Counted from the first letter of the stretch, positions 26,201 to 33,729 are shown. The stretch is 50,626 bases of DNA from Streptomyces albicerus (GCF_008905045.1 NZ_VWMY01000071.1:1-50626), one strand, 5' to 3'. Translations and numbers: made by a program. Notes: generated by a model from the letters alone, not told the origin.

Positions 26201-26738
26201 CCCGCAGGTCTGGCTCGACCACCAGGTCCTGGAGGACGCCGACGGGCTCCGCCTCACCTGGGACGCGGTGACCGGGCTGCTGCCCGACGAGCTGCCCGAA
26301 GCACTCGCCGCACGCCAACTTGCCCTGCTGGAGAAGCTGTCCGAAGCACGGGACTGGGACGCGCTGATCCTCGCCACGGGCCTCAAGGACGGGGAGCGGG
26401 TCACTCTTCCCGACAGGAGCGCCCTGCCCGAGCGGAGCGCCCCCGCCGATGCCGGAGGCCCGCCCCGCGGACGTACCGAAGAACTCGTCGCGGCTCTCTG
26501 GGCCGAGCTGACGCCCTCGGGACCGCCCGCGGGACGCGACGAGGGCTTCTTCGCGGCCGGCGGGGACAGCCTCCTGGCCACCCGCCTCATTGCCCGATTG
26601 CGCGAACTCGCGGGCGTGGAGGTGCCGTTGCGGGTGTTCTTCACCGCCCCGACCGTCGCCGCGCTCGCGGCCGCCGTCGACACCGCCCGTACCACCGCCG
26701 AGACCACCAACCCCACCTGGGAAGAGGGAGAACTGTGA
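17271..26738 (+). CDS. Nonribosomal peptide synthetase: ArCP-Cy-A-[MT-like]-PCP-Cy-A-PCP-Cy-PCP
   Basis: 3155 residues. ArCP 1-75 has its pantetheine Ser38 in EQGLDSIRL. Cy1 ~100-535 has DMLAADALS at 235-243. A1 is ~560-1435 with FTSGSTGEPKG at ~725. An embedded degenerate methyltransferase-like domain (~1145-1405) follows a repetitive linker. PCP1 is GGDSLLATR at ~1495. Cy2 is ~1550-1985 (DNLILDGLS at 1684). A2 is ~2000-2495. PCP2 is at ~2545, Cy3 ~2605-3030 (DNLILDGLS at 2741), and PCP3 ~3096 has no A domain. Read from the motifs, A2 has a cysteine code (DLYNLSMIWK); A1 reads DLYNLGLIHK. So salicylate is extended by three cyclised residues, the third loaded by another A domain in cis or trans, as in yersiniabactin HMWP2. 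GTG start; 4-nt overlap with the next NRPS. Confidence 0.95.
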   Translation: MSERDLLRSVRPLLTDWLGPDAERVAADDNLIEQGLDSIRLMTVAGALRRDGIRLTFAELARTPTLHAWTELAAGRCTDDATAPPAAAPAEIPAEIPADEASPFDLALMQHAYWVGRGTEHQLGGVAAHFYNEFDGEGVDPQRLEHAVRALLARHAQLRAVFGDDGRQRTPVTAAWPGLRVHDLRELPEDEADRRLERLRDELSHRMLRVGDGEVFDVQLSLLPGGRTRTHLNLDMLAADALSLRVLLADLATLYSGADALSPIGYSYRRYLADRAASAERERDRRRDGAWWAARLPELPGAPTLPVLPGAEAAERPRVTRRHHWLPPERREALFARAHRHGVTPAMALAAAYCEVLAAWSAEHRFLLNVPLFDREPLHPDVPLLVGDFTGSVLLAADLSGTGSFQDRAQAVQERFLTDAAHASYSGVEVLRDLNRTQRGGGRVLAPVVFTSALNLGELFSEDVRTCFGRPVWIISQGPQVWLDAQVTELDGGLLVNWDALERAFPHGMLDAMFAAFRGLVERLATADAPWREPVPDLLPDGRREARTRANDTEGPRSGLLLHEDFLRRAEREPERPALLWDTDDERAGDRAGGALSYGELAGRARRIAAALGAHAVGPGDRVAVCLPKGADQIAAVLGCLIAGAAYVPVGRDHPAARRDRVLRTAGVRAAFVPEAAETSKMSDASADAEPLPDGVVPLTVSTAVTYAPVKEAVAVPDGDPAYVIFTSGSTGEPKGVVVPHRAARNTIDDLNDRFGVGGDDRTFALSALDFDLSVYDLFGPLAVGGAVVLVGEAGRRDAAHWHALMARHGVTVLNCVPSVLDMLLSIDGDGAAGLRVVLLGGDWVGVDLPGRLAARAPGCRFVALGGTTETAIHSTVCEVTGPVPEDWTSVPYGTPLRNVRCRVVDARGRDCPDWVPGELWIGGAGVADGYLGDPERTADRFARYEGERWYRTGDLARYRPGGVVEFLGRADSQVKLRGHRVELGEVEAALEGVPGVGRAVATVTDGAHRQLVAAYTPATRPKEQVRGGVRSSVSAARPDPLEAEVVASVIGRILDAAGERPDERMRGLVHLWRDWLRGSGQRYVSEPGRATATPDGNSPAAPGDPDVTSAGGPDENSPDGPDETSAGGPDVNSPDGPDETSPGGRGLAERVAGTRLEPVLARLTQRLPDLREMLTGVRDPLELLDDPVLAPEAALDALPASAAAAADCAEALRTLGGELGRVPRVAVVGARGGLGVRRVADQLPVGSVEFTLLDSSASLLGLARERLAAHEVRCQALPHGVLPDGLPGAFDAVLALGALHAFDDPAAGAAQAAALLAPGGLLLAVEQGSLPPLGLICAALPTRGFAGSDPARRAAGSPLLPSAAWEQLLRGHGFTGVDTAVRDQEPALLIRAVLDPDAEPCDAGAVQDAVAGQLPSYMVPDRLVLLPVMPLTANGKVDRRSVRELLARHTAAAEALPTHGTPPRPGAEQRVAEVWRELLGTRTVHREDDFFALGGDSLLATRMLHRLAEHGVRGARIAELFTRPVLKDYAATLDLAGLNDEQPKGTSALVADPDHAHDPFPATDVQRAYWLGRAEEMRLGGVGSHYYSEFDGDSVDLPRLERAWRHLIGRHPMLRAVFDEDGQQQVLARVPEFTIPVAEGEEHLTTLREEMSHQVLDPTRWPLFDVRAVRYGDERTRIGVSLDNLILDGLSMMTVFSELGMLYADPDAELPPVEPTFRDYLTSVQPAPEAVEEAQTYWRERLPGLPPAPRLPLVRDPAALDRPRFVRTPGELPAEHWRRLKERAREHGITPSALLLAAYAEVLGTWSESPELTVNLTLFDRQEVHPDINRVLGDFTSLLLAAHHPQPGESWLTRVRGLQERLWRDLDHRSVSAVWVMRELARARGEGDAAVPVVFTSALGVDDGVSMDAPDGFPPRVWGVSQTPQVWLDLQVYEGRDGALRHQWDAVRDLFPEGLVETMAGAYDRLLNQLADGDWQLPRSELRPAGQREVRDRVNATGRPGGQHALHTAFFEWAAADPDAPALLWGEDGATTRGELGTRALRIAGTLRDRGIVPGDAVAVSLPKGPEQIAAVLGVLAAGAAYVPVGADQPPVRRERMLHASRARCVLDADFLAGSPAAPLEAPVAVDPDSCAYVIFTSGSTGEPKGVEVTHRAAANTVDDINDRHGVGPGDRVLAVSALDFDLSVYDIFGLLGAGGALVLVGEEERRDAQRWRDLAARHGVTVWNSVPMLLDMLLTVSDGQAPPRLRLALVSGDWVPLDLPARLAAGSDRAEGPEGTRGSEGSEGSCRLIAMGGATEAAIWSNAYDATAGVPEAWPSVPYGTPLRGQRFRVVGPLGEDCPDWVPGELWIGGAGVATGYRGDPARTADRFVTQAGTRWYRTGDLGRYRPDGLLEFLGRRDHQLKIRGHRTELGEVDAALLAQPGIARAVTVATGPRGQQRLTAFVVPEAEPDGTEPDLAEVDRRLADHLPAHARPSALVPLPDGLPLTANGKVDRTALAERAAGLGSAPGGREEPTGAVEKLLADAWQDLLGAEQVGRDADFFALGGDSLLATRLVARLRDAGVRGARIAGLFTHPVLKGYATTLDLGEGGELGGEQPSAPVLVSDPDHAYDPFPATDVQRAYWIGRTTQLDLGGVGSHYYSETDEEYTDISVVERAWRRLIDRHPMLRAVFDEDGRQQVLSQVPEFTVPVAEGEEHLAALREEMSHQVLDPARWPLFDVRAVHYTAPDGRRRTRIGVSLDNLILDGLSMMIVFTELRMLRDDPDVELPPVEPTFRDYLASARPVPETVEADQAYWRERLPGLPPAPRLPLVREPSDVGRPRFARHATHLPQDVWARLRERARAYGVTPSVLLLAVYAEALGEHAESPELTVNLTLFDRREIHPHVNRIAGDFTSLLLAAHHPRAGESWLGRLRGLQARLWNDLDHRSVSAVWAMRQLALERGPDAAAMPVVFTSALGIDDDRARLLDPPYWSVSQTPQVWLDHQVLEDADGLRLTWDAVTGLLPDELPEALAARQLALLEKLSEARDWDALILATGLKDGERVTLPDRSALPERSAPADAGGPPRGRTEELVAALWAELTPSGPPAGRDEGFFAAGGDSLLATRLIARLRELAGVEVPLRVFFTAPTVAALAAAVDTARTTAETTNPTWEEGEL
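20590..20705. repeat. 24-bp tandem repeat encoding an 8-residue NRPS linker repeat
   Basis: The linker between A1 and its embedded MT-like domain (residues ~1107-1145) consists of 8-residue units TSAGGPDE, NSPDGPDE, TSAGGPDV, NSPDGPDE, ending TSPGG. The DNA repeats with them in 24-bp steps (48-bp for the higher-order pair). Length polymorphism by slippage is likely. Confidence 0.9.
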
Positions 26739-29700
26739 GCGCCGCCGAGCTGGTTTCGGAACTGGCCACCGCTGGAGTCGAGTTGTGGGAGGAGGACGGC
26801 AGGCTGCGCTTCCGCGCGCCGCAGGGCGCCCTCACCGACGTCCTTCGCGAGCGGCTGGCCGCCGACCGGGACGCCGTCCTGGCCTATCTGCGGGACCCGT
26901 TCGCCGAGCCCCTCGTGCCCGATCCGGACGGGGAGCACCTGCCGTTCCCGCTGACCGAGGTGCAGTCGTCGTATCTGCTGGGCCGCACGGACGCGTTCGC
27001 GTACGGCAAAATCGGCTGCCACGCCTACCTGGAGTACGCGCTCCCGGGCAGTGTCCCGCCCGAACGGGCGGCAGACGCCTGGCGTGCGCTGGTCGAGCGG
27101 CACACCGCACTGCGTACCGTGTACCACCCGGACGGCCAGCAGGTGCTCAAGGACCTGCCGCCGTACGAGATTCCGGTGGCCGGGGCCGACCGTGCGGACC
27201 GAATACGCGAGGAGTTGTCGCAGCGCACGTACGACCCGGCGGTGTGGCCGCTGTTCGACGTGCGGCTCACCCACTCCGCCGAGCGGCTGCTCGTGCATCT
27301 CTCCGTCGACCTGCTGGTCACCGACTTCTCGGGTGTGCAGCAACTGCTGGGCGAGCTGGAGCAGTTGTGCGTCGGGCCGGAGCGGGCACTGGAGCCGGTG
27401 CCGATCTCCTTCCGGGACCATGTGCTCGCGGAGCGGCGGCTGCGGGACAGCGCCCGCTGGGCCCGCGACCGCGCCTACTGGCTCGACCGCGTCGACACAC
27501 TGCCGCCCGCGCCCGAACTGCCGGTCCTGGCCGAGGAGTCCGGCCAGGCGGTGCGGTTCCGGCGGCTCGCGGACCGGCTGTCGGCGGGCGAGGCCGCTCA
27601 GCTGCGAAACCGGGCCGCCGCGCACGACCTGACCGTCTCCAACGTCCTCCTCGCCGCCTACGCCGAGGTGATCGGACGCTGGAGCGCCAAGCCGCGCTTC
27701 ACCCTCAACCTGCCCGTCTTCGCCAAGCGGCCCGTGCATCCCGACATCGGCCGGGTCGTGGGCGACTTCACCTCCGTGACGCTGCTGGCCGTCGAGCCCG
27801 ATCCGCGGGCACCCTTCACCGACCGCGCCCGCGTGCTCGGCGCCCGGCTCTTCGAGGACCTCGACCACGGGCTGTACTCGGGCGTCGAGGTGCTGCGCGA
27901 GGCGGGCCGGCGCACAGGACCGGCGCTCATGCCGGTGGTGTTCACCAGCACCCTCCAGGGGGCGGAGGCACCCGCGAGCGGCCCCGGCAAGGTCGTGTAC
28001 GGCGTCACCCAGACCCCGCAAGTGTGGATCGACTGCCAGGTCATGGAGTCCGGGGGCGAGGTCCTGCTCGGCTGGGACGTCCGCGAGGGGGTCCTCCCGG
28101 ACGGGCTCGTCGACGACGCGTTCGCCGCGTACGCCGCTCTCGTACGGGAGTTGGCGGCCTCCGACGCACCGTGGCGGAGCACCGACCCGGTGCCGCTTCC
28201 CGCCGCGCAGGCGGCCCGGCGCGCCGAGGTCAACGCCACCGACCGGCCGCTGCCGGAAGGGCTGCTGCACGACCGGGTGTTCGCCGCGGCCGCCGCACAT
28301 CCGGAGCGGCCCGCGGTCATCGCGCCGGACCGCACCCTCACGTACGCCCAACTCCTAGCCCATTCAAGGGCGGTTGCCGCGCGCCTGCGGGATGCCGGAG
28401 TCGTGCCGGGCGACCGGGTCGCGATCGTCATGGACAAGGGCTGGGAGCAGATCCCGGCCGTGCTGGGCACGCTGGACGCGGGTGGTGTGTATGTGCCGGT
28501 CGACACGGTCCATCCGCCCGCCCGGCGTGCGCGGGTGCTCGCGTCGAGCGGGGCGGTCGCCGTCCTGACACAGCCCCGGCTCGCCGACGCGTACGAGGTG
28601 CCTTCGATCGCCGTCGACGCGCTGGAGCCGTCGGATGCGGCGGAGCCCCGGCCGGTGGACCCCGACGACGCGGCGTACATCATCTACACCTCCGGTTCGA
28701 CCGGTGAGCCCAAGGGCGTCGAGGTGTCCCACCGGGCGGCGCTGAACACCGTCGCCGACATCGACGACCGCTTCGGCGTCGGCCCCGACGACCGGGTCCT
28801 CGCGCTCGCCCAGCTCGGCTTCGACCTGTCCGTGTACGACGTCTTCGGCCCGCTCGCCCACGGCGGCGCCCTGGTGCTGCCGGATCCCGAGCGGCGCGGC
28901 GATCCCTCGCACTGGTCCGACCTCGCGGCCCGGCACCGGGTGACGCTGTGGAACTCGGTGCCCGCGCAACTGCAGATGCTCTACGACTTCCTCGCGTCCG
29001 GCACAGGGTCCGGGCACGTCGCCGCTCTCGCGGGGCTGCGGCTCGGGCTGCTGTCCGGCGACTGGATCCCGGTACGCCTGCCGGACCGGGTGCGGGCGCT
29101 GCTGCCCGGGCTGCGGCTGATCAGCCTCGGCGGGGCCACCGAGGCGGCGATCTGGTCCATCCACCACCCCATCGAGCAGCCCGTCGACCCGGACCGCCCG
29201 AGCATCCTGTACGGCCGTCCGCTCGCCAACCAGACCTTCCACGTCCTCGACGAGGCGCTGCGGCCCCGCCCCGACTGGGTGCCGGGCGAGCTGTACATCG
29301 GCGGCAGCGGCCTCGCGATCGGCTACCACGGGGACCGGGAGGCCACCGCGCGCAGCTTCGTCGGCCATCCGGTCACCGGCGAGCGGCTGTACCGCACCGG
29401 CGACCTGGGCCGGTATCTGCCCGGCGGCGACATCGAGTTCCTCGGGCGCGAGGACGGCCAGGTCAAGATCCGCGGACATCGCATCGAACTCGCCGAGATC
29501 GAGGCCGCGTTGACCGGCCACGCGGCGGTGGGCGCGGCCGCCGTCCTGGCGGTGGGCGACTCGCCGCTGGAGCGCCGGCTGGTCGCCTTCGCCGAGCCGG
29601 GGCGGATCGCCGAGGCATCGTCGCCGGACGACAGGTCTTCGCCGGACGACAAGTTGGAGCGGCGGGCCCGGGCGGCCGCAGACGCCGCGGGAGTCGACGA

Positions 29701-32188
29701 GCCGCGGCGCGTCGCCGACTTCGCCCGGCTCCTGGACGAGGCGTCGCTCACCTCCATGCTCGACGCGCTGCGCGCCCGGGGGCTGTTCGCCGATGCCGGT
29801 GCCGCGCACTCCGTGGACGAGGTGCTGGCAGCGGCCGCCGCACCGCGTCATCACCGGGTGATACGGCGATGGCTGCGGGTGCTGAGCGGTGAAGGCCTCT
29901 TGGCGCGCGATCCGGAGAGCGGGCGCTACCGGCTGTCCGACGGCGTCGGTCGCCTGTCCCCGGCCGCCGGGTGGCAGCGAGTCGCCGACGTGTGGAGCGA
30001 CGAGCTCGGGCCGACGGAGCTTCTCGACTATCTCCGTTCCAACGCCGACCAGTTGGACGCGCTGATGGACGACCGGGTCGCCGCCGTGGACCTGCTCTTC
30101 CCCGGCGCCACGATGGAGACCGCGGACGCCGCCTACCGCGAGAACGTGATGTCCGCGTACCTCAACCGAGTAGTGGCCGAGGCCCTGAGCACGGCGGCCG
30201 AAGAGCTGCCGCCCGGCCGTCCGCTGCGGGTCCTCGAGGTCGGCGCCGGGACCGGGGCGAGCACGGCCGGGGCACTGCCCGCGCTGGACGGCTTCCCGGT
30301 GGAGTGGCTCTTCACCGACGTCAGTCCCTTCTTCCTGGAGCGGGCGCGGGAGCGGTTCGGGGACGACCCGCGACTGCGGTACGGCCTGTACGACGTGGAC
30401 GCCAGTCCCCGTGAGCAGGGCCTCGTCACCGGCTCCTTCGACGTGGTGGTGTGCGCGGGTGTGCTCAACAACGCCCGGGACACGGCGGCGGCGCTCACCG
30501 CGCTGCGCTCCCTGCTGGCTCCGGGCGGGCTGCTGCTGGTCACCGAACCGACCCGGGAGCACTACGAGATCCTGATCTCGCAGGCGTTCATGATGACCGG
30601 CGCGGAGGATCTGCGCCGCGCCGACGACGCCGATGGCGCGGACGCCACCTTCGTGACGAGGGAACAGTGGCTGCGGCTCTTCGAGGAGGCCGGCGGGCGG
30701 ACCGAGGTGTGCCTGCCCGAGCCGGGCCACGCGCTGGAGCCGCTGGGCCAGCACGCCTTCGCCGTACGGTTCAAGAGCGACCGCAGCCCCGTCGACCCGT
30801 TCGCGCTCGCCGAGCATCTGGCGGCGCGGCTGCCTGTCTACATGCTCCCCGCCGCGCTGCACATCGTCGACGAACTGCCGCTCACCGCCAATGGAAAGGT
30901 GGACCGCAAGACCCTCGCGACGTGGGCCGCCGTGCCGGACGAGGTGGCGAACACGACCGAGGCGGCCGCCGAATCCGCCGAGCCCGCCGACGAGTTGGAG
31001 CAGCGGCTCACGGAGGTGGTGGCACGGGCACTCGGGGTGGCCTCGGTGGCCAGGGACAGGAGCCTGTTCGACCTGGGCGCCGACTCCCTGGTCCTCGCAC
31101 AGCTGTCGGCCCGGCTGATCGAGGAGCTCCCGGAGGCGGCGGACCAGCAGTTCGACACACTGCTGCGGGAGTTGCTGAACCGGCCGACGGTCGCGGATCT
31201 CGCACGCCATCTGCGGGGCGGCGCCACGTCCGATGCCATCGGTTCGGAAGGCGGCGGATCGGCGAGTGCCCTGCTAACGCTCGTCGAGGACCCCGCCGCC
31301 CCTGACAGCGGGGGCGGGGTCCTCCAGGTGCTGGTGCACGAGGGCATCGGCACCATGGCTCCGTACCGTGAACTGGCCGGAGCGCTCGGCTCGTACGGCC
31401 CGCTGGTCGGCCTCGCCGTCGGTGACGTCGACACCTGCGTGGACATCCCGGCGGACCGGTTCGTGGAGCGGCTCGCGGCCGAGCACGTACGGCGGCTGAC
31501 CGCCACCGGAGCGGACCGGTTCCGGCTCACCGGCTACTGCCTGGGCGGGCAGCTCGCCACGGAGATCGCCCGGCAGCTCACCGAGGGCGGGGCGCTCGTC
31601 GAGCGGCTGACGGTGGTCAGCAGCAGCCCGCCCGCGTTCGTCTGCGAGGACGAGCTGCTGATCGAGCACGCCTTCGCCCGGGTGCTCGGCGCGGCCCCGG
31701 CGGCCGCCGGATACCCGGACGACGAGGAGGAGCTGGGGGCGGCGCTGCGCGCGATCCTCGACGCCACGCCGGGCAGGGTCGAGGCCGGGGCCTTCGCCGC
31801 CCTGTGCGGTGAGCCGCGACTCGAGGCGGTGGCCCGCCGGATGCGGGCCCTGGCCGAACTGCCGCAGCAGGAGCGGCTCGCCGCGATCGCCCGCACACTC
31901 GGCGGGGACGGCGACGCGGCCCATGTGCCGGGCCTGTACCGGGTGTTCCGGCACGCCTTCGCGGCCGCCTCACTGCACACCACGGAGCCGTACGCCGGGG
32001 ACATCACCCTCGTCCGGCCGCGCGGGCGGCTGCGGTTCCTGGCGGGGTTCGGGCAGGAGGCGGACGAGCTGTGGCGCGAGGTGTGCCTCGGCGATCTGAC
32101 AGTGGTCGATGTCGAGGGCGACCACTTCAGCTGCCTGCGCGCGCCGCAGGTGGCGGAGGTCGCGGCGGCGGCCGGGGGCACGCCGTGA
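26735..32188 (+). CDS. Nonribosomal peptide synthetase: docking-Cy-A-MT-PCP-TE (terminal module)
   Basis: 1817 residues. Residues 1-55 are a TubC-type N-terminal docking domain (GVELWEEDGRLRFRAPQGAL). Cy4 ~65-490 has the motif DLLVTDFSG at 192-200, where the final Ser of DxxxxDxxS is Gly. A3 is ~510-1390 (YTSGSTGEPKG ~652) with a canonical Cys code DLYNLSLIWK. An embedded methyltransferase with intact SAM motif VLEVGAGTG (~1165) sits before A10 (LTANGKVDRK ~1383). PCP4 is LGADSL at ~1450. The TE ~1530-1817 has GYCLGGQ, so its nucleophile is Cys1602, not Ser. The PchF-like layout predicts a final N-methylated thiazoline/thiazolidine and hydrolytic or macrocyclic release. GTG start overlaps the upstream stop (GTGA). 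Confidence 0.95.
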   Translation: MSAAELVSELATAGVELWEEDGRLRFRAPQGALTDVLRERLAADRDAVLAYLRDPFAEPLVPDPDGEHLPFPLTEVQSSYLLGRTDAFAYGKIGCHAYLEYALPGSVPPERAADAWRALVERHTALRTVYHPDGQQVLKDLPPYEIPVAGADRADRIREELSQRTYDPAVWPLFDVRLTHSAERLLVHLSVDLLVTDFSGVQQLLGELEQLCVGPERALEPVPISFRDHVLAERRLRDSARWARDRAYWLDRVDTLPPAPELPVLAEESGQAVRFRRLADRLSAGEAAQLRNRAAAHDLTVSNVLLAAYAEVIGRWSAKPRFTLNLPVFAKRPVHPDIGRVVGDFTSVTLLAVEPDPRAPFTDRARVLGARLFEDLDHGLYSGVEVLREAGRRTGPALMPVVFTSTLQGAEAPASGPGKVVYGVTQTPQVWIDCQVMESGGEVLLGWDVREGVLPDGLVDDAFAAYAALVRELAASDAPWRSTDPVPLPAAQAARRAEVNATDRPLPEGLLHDRVFAAAAAHPERPAVIAPDRTLTYAQLLAHSRAVAARLRDAGVVPGDRVAIVMDKGWEQIPAVLGTLDAGGVYVPVDTVHPPARRARVLASSGAVAVLTQPRLADAYEVPSIAVDALEPSDAAEPRPVDPDDAAYIIYTSGSTGEPKGVEVSHRAALNTVADIDDRFGVGPDDRVLALAQLGFDLSVYDVFGPLAHGGALVLPDPERRGDPSHWSDLAARHRVTLWNSVPAQLQMLYDFLASGTGSGHVAALAGLRLGLLSGDWIPVRLPDRVRALLPGLRLISLGGATEAAIWSIHHPIEQPVDPDRPSILYGRPLANQTFHVLDEALRPRPDWVPGELYIGGSGLAIGYHGDREATARSFVGHPVTGERLYRTGDLGRYLPGGDIEFLGREDGQVKIRGHRIELAEIEAALTGHAAVGAAAVLAVGDSPLERRLVAFAEPGRIAEASSPDDRSSPDDKLERRARAAADAAGVDEPRRVADFARLLDEASLTSMLDALRARGLFADAGAAHSVDEVLAAAAAPRHHRVIRRWLRVLSGEGLLARDPESGRYRLSDGVGRLSPAAGWQRVADVWSDELGPTELLDYLRSNADQLDALMDDRVAAVDLLFPGATMETADAAYRENVMSAYLNRVVAEALSTAAEELPPGRPLRVLEVGAGTGASTAGALPALDGFPVEWLFTDVSPFFLERARERFGDDPRLRYGLYDVDASPREQGLVTGSFDVVVCAGVLNNARDTAAALTALRSLLAPGGLLLVTEPTREHYEILISQAFMMTGAEDLRRADDADGADATFVTREQWLRLFEEAGGRTEVCLPEPGHALEPLGQHAFAVRFKSDRSPVDPFALAEHLAARLPVYMLPAALHIVDELPLTANGKVDRKTLATWAAVPDEVANTTEAAAESAEPADELEQRLTEVVARALGVASVARDRSLFDLGADSLVLAQLSARLIEELPEAADQQFDTLLRELLNRPTVADLARHLRGGATSDAIGSEGGGSASALLTLVEDPAAPDSGGGVLQVLVHEGIGTMAPYRELAGALGSYGPLVGLAVGDVDTCVDIPADRFVERLAAEHVRRLTATGADRFRLTGYCLGGQLATEIARQLTEGGALVERLTVVSSSPPAFVCEDELLIEHAFARVLGAAPAAAGYPDDEEELGAALRAILDATPGRVEAGAFAALCGEPRLEAVARRMRALAELPQQERLAAIARTLGGDGDAAHVPGLYRVFRHAFAAASLHTTEPYAGDITLVRPRGRLRFLAGFGQEADELWREVCLGDLTVVDVEGDHFSCLRAPQVAEVAAAAGGTP

Positions 32189-33729
32189 ACCGCGGGCGTA
32201 CGGCCCCGGTCGCGGTGGGTGTCGTCGGCGCGGCCGGGGCGGTGGGCCGGGCCGTGCTCAACGAGCTGCTCCGGCTCGGGGTCGGGCCGGTGCGGGCGGC
32301 CGTGCGCCGCCCGCCGGACCGGCCACTGCCCGCGGGGGCCCGGCTGTGGTCCGAGCCGGTGGACGTGACCGATGCCTCGGCCCTGGCCGCGTTCTGCGCC
32401 GAGTGCCGGGTGGTGGTCAACGCCGCCGGGCCGGTCCGGGCCGTCGGCCACTGGGTGGCGGCGGCCGCCCTGGCGGCGGGCGCGGACCTGGTCGACGTCA
32501 ACGACACGGCCGAGCTGCCCGGACCGCCGCCGTACGCCCGGCTGCTGCGGTGGCGCACGACAGTGATCGGGGCGGGGTTGATGCCGGGACTGGCGGGGCT
32601 GCTGCCGGGGCTGCTGGTGGCGGACGGAGCCACCGCCCGGAGGAACGCCGGCATGTGGGCTTTCGGTGGGGAGGCGCCCGGCCTCGGCGCCCCCGCACGG
32701 GTGACCGTGCCGGGCGGCCGGGCCGGCCATGCGCGGCAGACACCCGCACCGGCCCCGCTCGGCCCGACGGCCACCGGCAGGCGGTCGGCCGGCGATCGGA
32801 TCGCCGGGCCGGCTCCCTCGGCCGCGTGGTCCGCGGGTGGGCGCCCCGACTCTGCGAGCGGCGGTCGTCTCCTCGACGGCCGCGCCACCGGTGTCCCGGT
32901 CCCTCGCGGGCAGGCCGGCGCCTCGGCCGCGGTGCCCGCGACGGCGACGGCCACCTCGGGCGAGGCGCCCACCGGGGCACGGGCCGCCGGGGATCCGGCG
33001 ACCGGCGGCGCGCTCACCGAGCCCGGCGTGTCCGCGGACGGTGACGCGACCGCGGACCGCGCCGAAACGGCTCGTGCGGCGCTCACCGTGCGCGTCGGCG
33101 GGCTGCCGCACTTCCCGCCCGCGGCCGCGCGGGACTTCATGGAACGGCTCGCCCGGCCGGGCGGCGAGGTGACCGCCGTCTGGCGCGGCGGGCGCAGAGT
33201 GCCGGGTGCGCTCGCCGTCGAGCGCGACGCGCGGCTGCCGTACTTTCCCGGGACCGTGACGGCCATCCCGTACCTGACCGAGGAGGCCATGGGCGTCGCC
33301 CGCCGGTACAGCGTCGGCGAGGTGCGCTGGTACACCGTGTTCGGCGGCGAGCACGCCCGCGCGATCCTCGACCGTTACCGTGCCGGGCTCCCACCGGGCC
33401 GCACGGTGGACGAGGCGGCGGCCGAGCTGTCCCGCGCGACGCTCACCGACCTCGCGGGGCGCTCGCCCCACCAGGTGGTGACCTGCGAGCTGGACGGGCG
33501 CGGCCTCGTGCTCACCGGTACGGACTCCTCCGCCCTCACCGGCACCACGGCCGCGCACGCGGCGCTCGCCCTGCTGAGCGGTGAACTCCCGCCCGGACAG
33601 CTCCACTTCGCCGGGCTCCCGGAACCCTCGCGCATCGCGCGACGCATCGCCGAGGCGCCCGCCGTCACCGGGCTGCGACTGCTGGACGGGCCCCTGGCCG
33701 AACTCCCCGTAGAAGAAGGAATCCTGTGA
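32185..33729 (+). CDS. Saccharopine-dehydrogenase-like NAD(P)-binding protein
   Basis: 514 residues from GTG 32185, overlapping the NRPS stop. The N-terminus is a Rossmann fold with GVVGAAGAVGRAVLNELL (residues ~12-29). VVNAAGPVRAVGHWVAAAAL and the AGADLVDVNDTAELP segment follow, typical of saccharopine-dehydrogenase-like oxidoreductases. About 125 residues (~173-300) are a Pro/Ala/Gly/Arg-rich low-complexity insertion, after which ordered sequence resumes at ALTVRVGGLPHF. I remember a similar hypothetical gene at this position in coelibactin-type loci, but no defined reaction. It could reduce or oxidise a thiazoline/imine intermediate, or stabilise the reductase. Co-translated with the genes on both sides. 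Confidence 0.72.
   Translation: MNRGRTAPVAVGVVGAAGAVGRAVLNELLRLGVGPVRAAVRRPPDRPLPAGARLWSEPVDVTDASALAAFCAECRVVVNAAGPVRAVGHWVAAAALAAGADLVDVNDTAELPGPPPYARLLRWRTTVIGAGLMPGLAGLLPGLLVADGATARRNAGMWAFGGEAPGLGAPARVTVPGGRAGHARQTPAPAPLGPTATGRRSAGDRIAGPAPSAAWSAGGRPDSASGGRLLDGRATGVPVPRGQAGASAAVPATATATSGEAPTGARAAGDPATGGALTEPGVSADGDATADRAETARAALTVRVGGLPHFPPAAARDFMERLARPGGEVTAVWRGGRRVPGALAVERDARLPYFPGTVTAIPYLTEEAMGVARRYSVGEVRWYTVFGGEHARAILDRYRAGLPPGRTVDEAAAELSRATLTDLAGRSPHQVVTCELDGRGLVLTGTDSSALTGTTAAHAALALLSGELPPGQLHFAGLPEPSRIARRIAEAPAVTGLRLLDGPLAELPVEEGIL

Noticed and set aside
32071..32184. Upstream extension of the saccharopine-dehydrogenase-like gene to 32071
   Set aside because: The extra residues are Arg/Gly-rich shadow translation inside the NRPS TE domain; the GTG at 32185 gives a normal Rossmann N-terminus and the same GTGA overlap as its neighbours.
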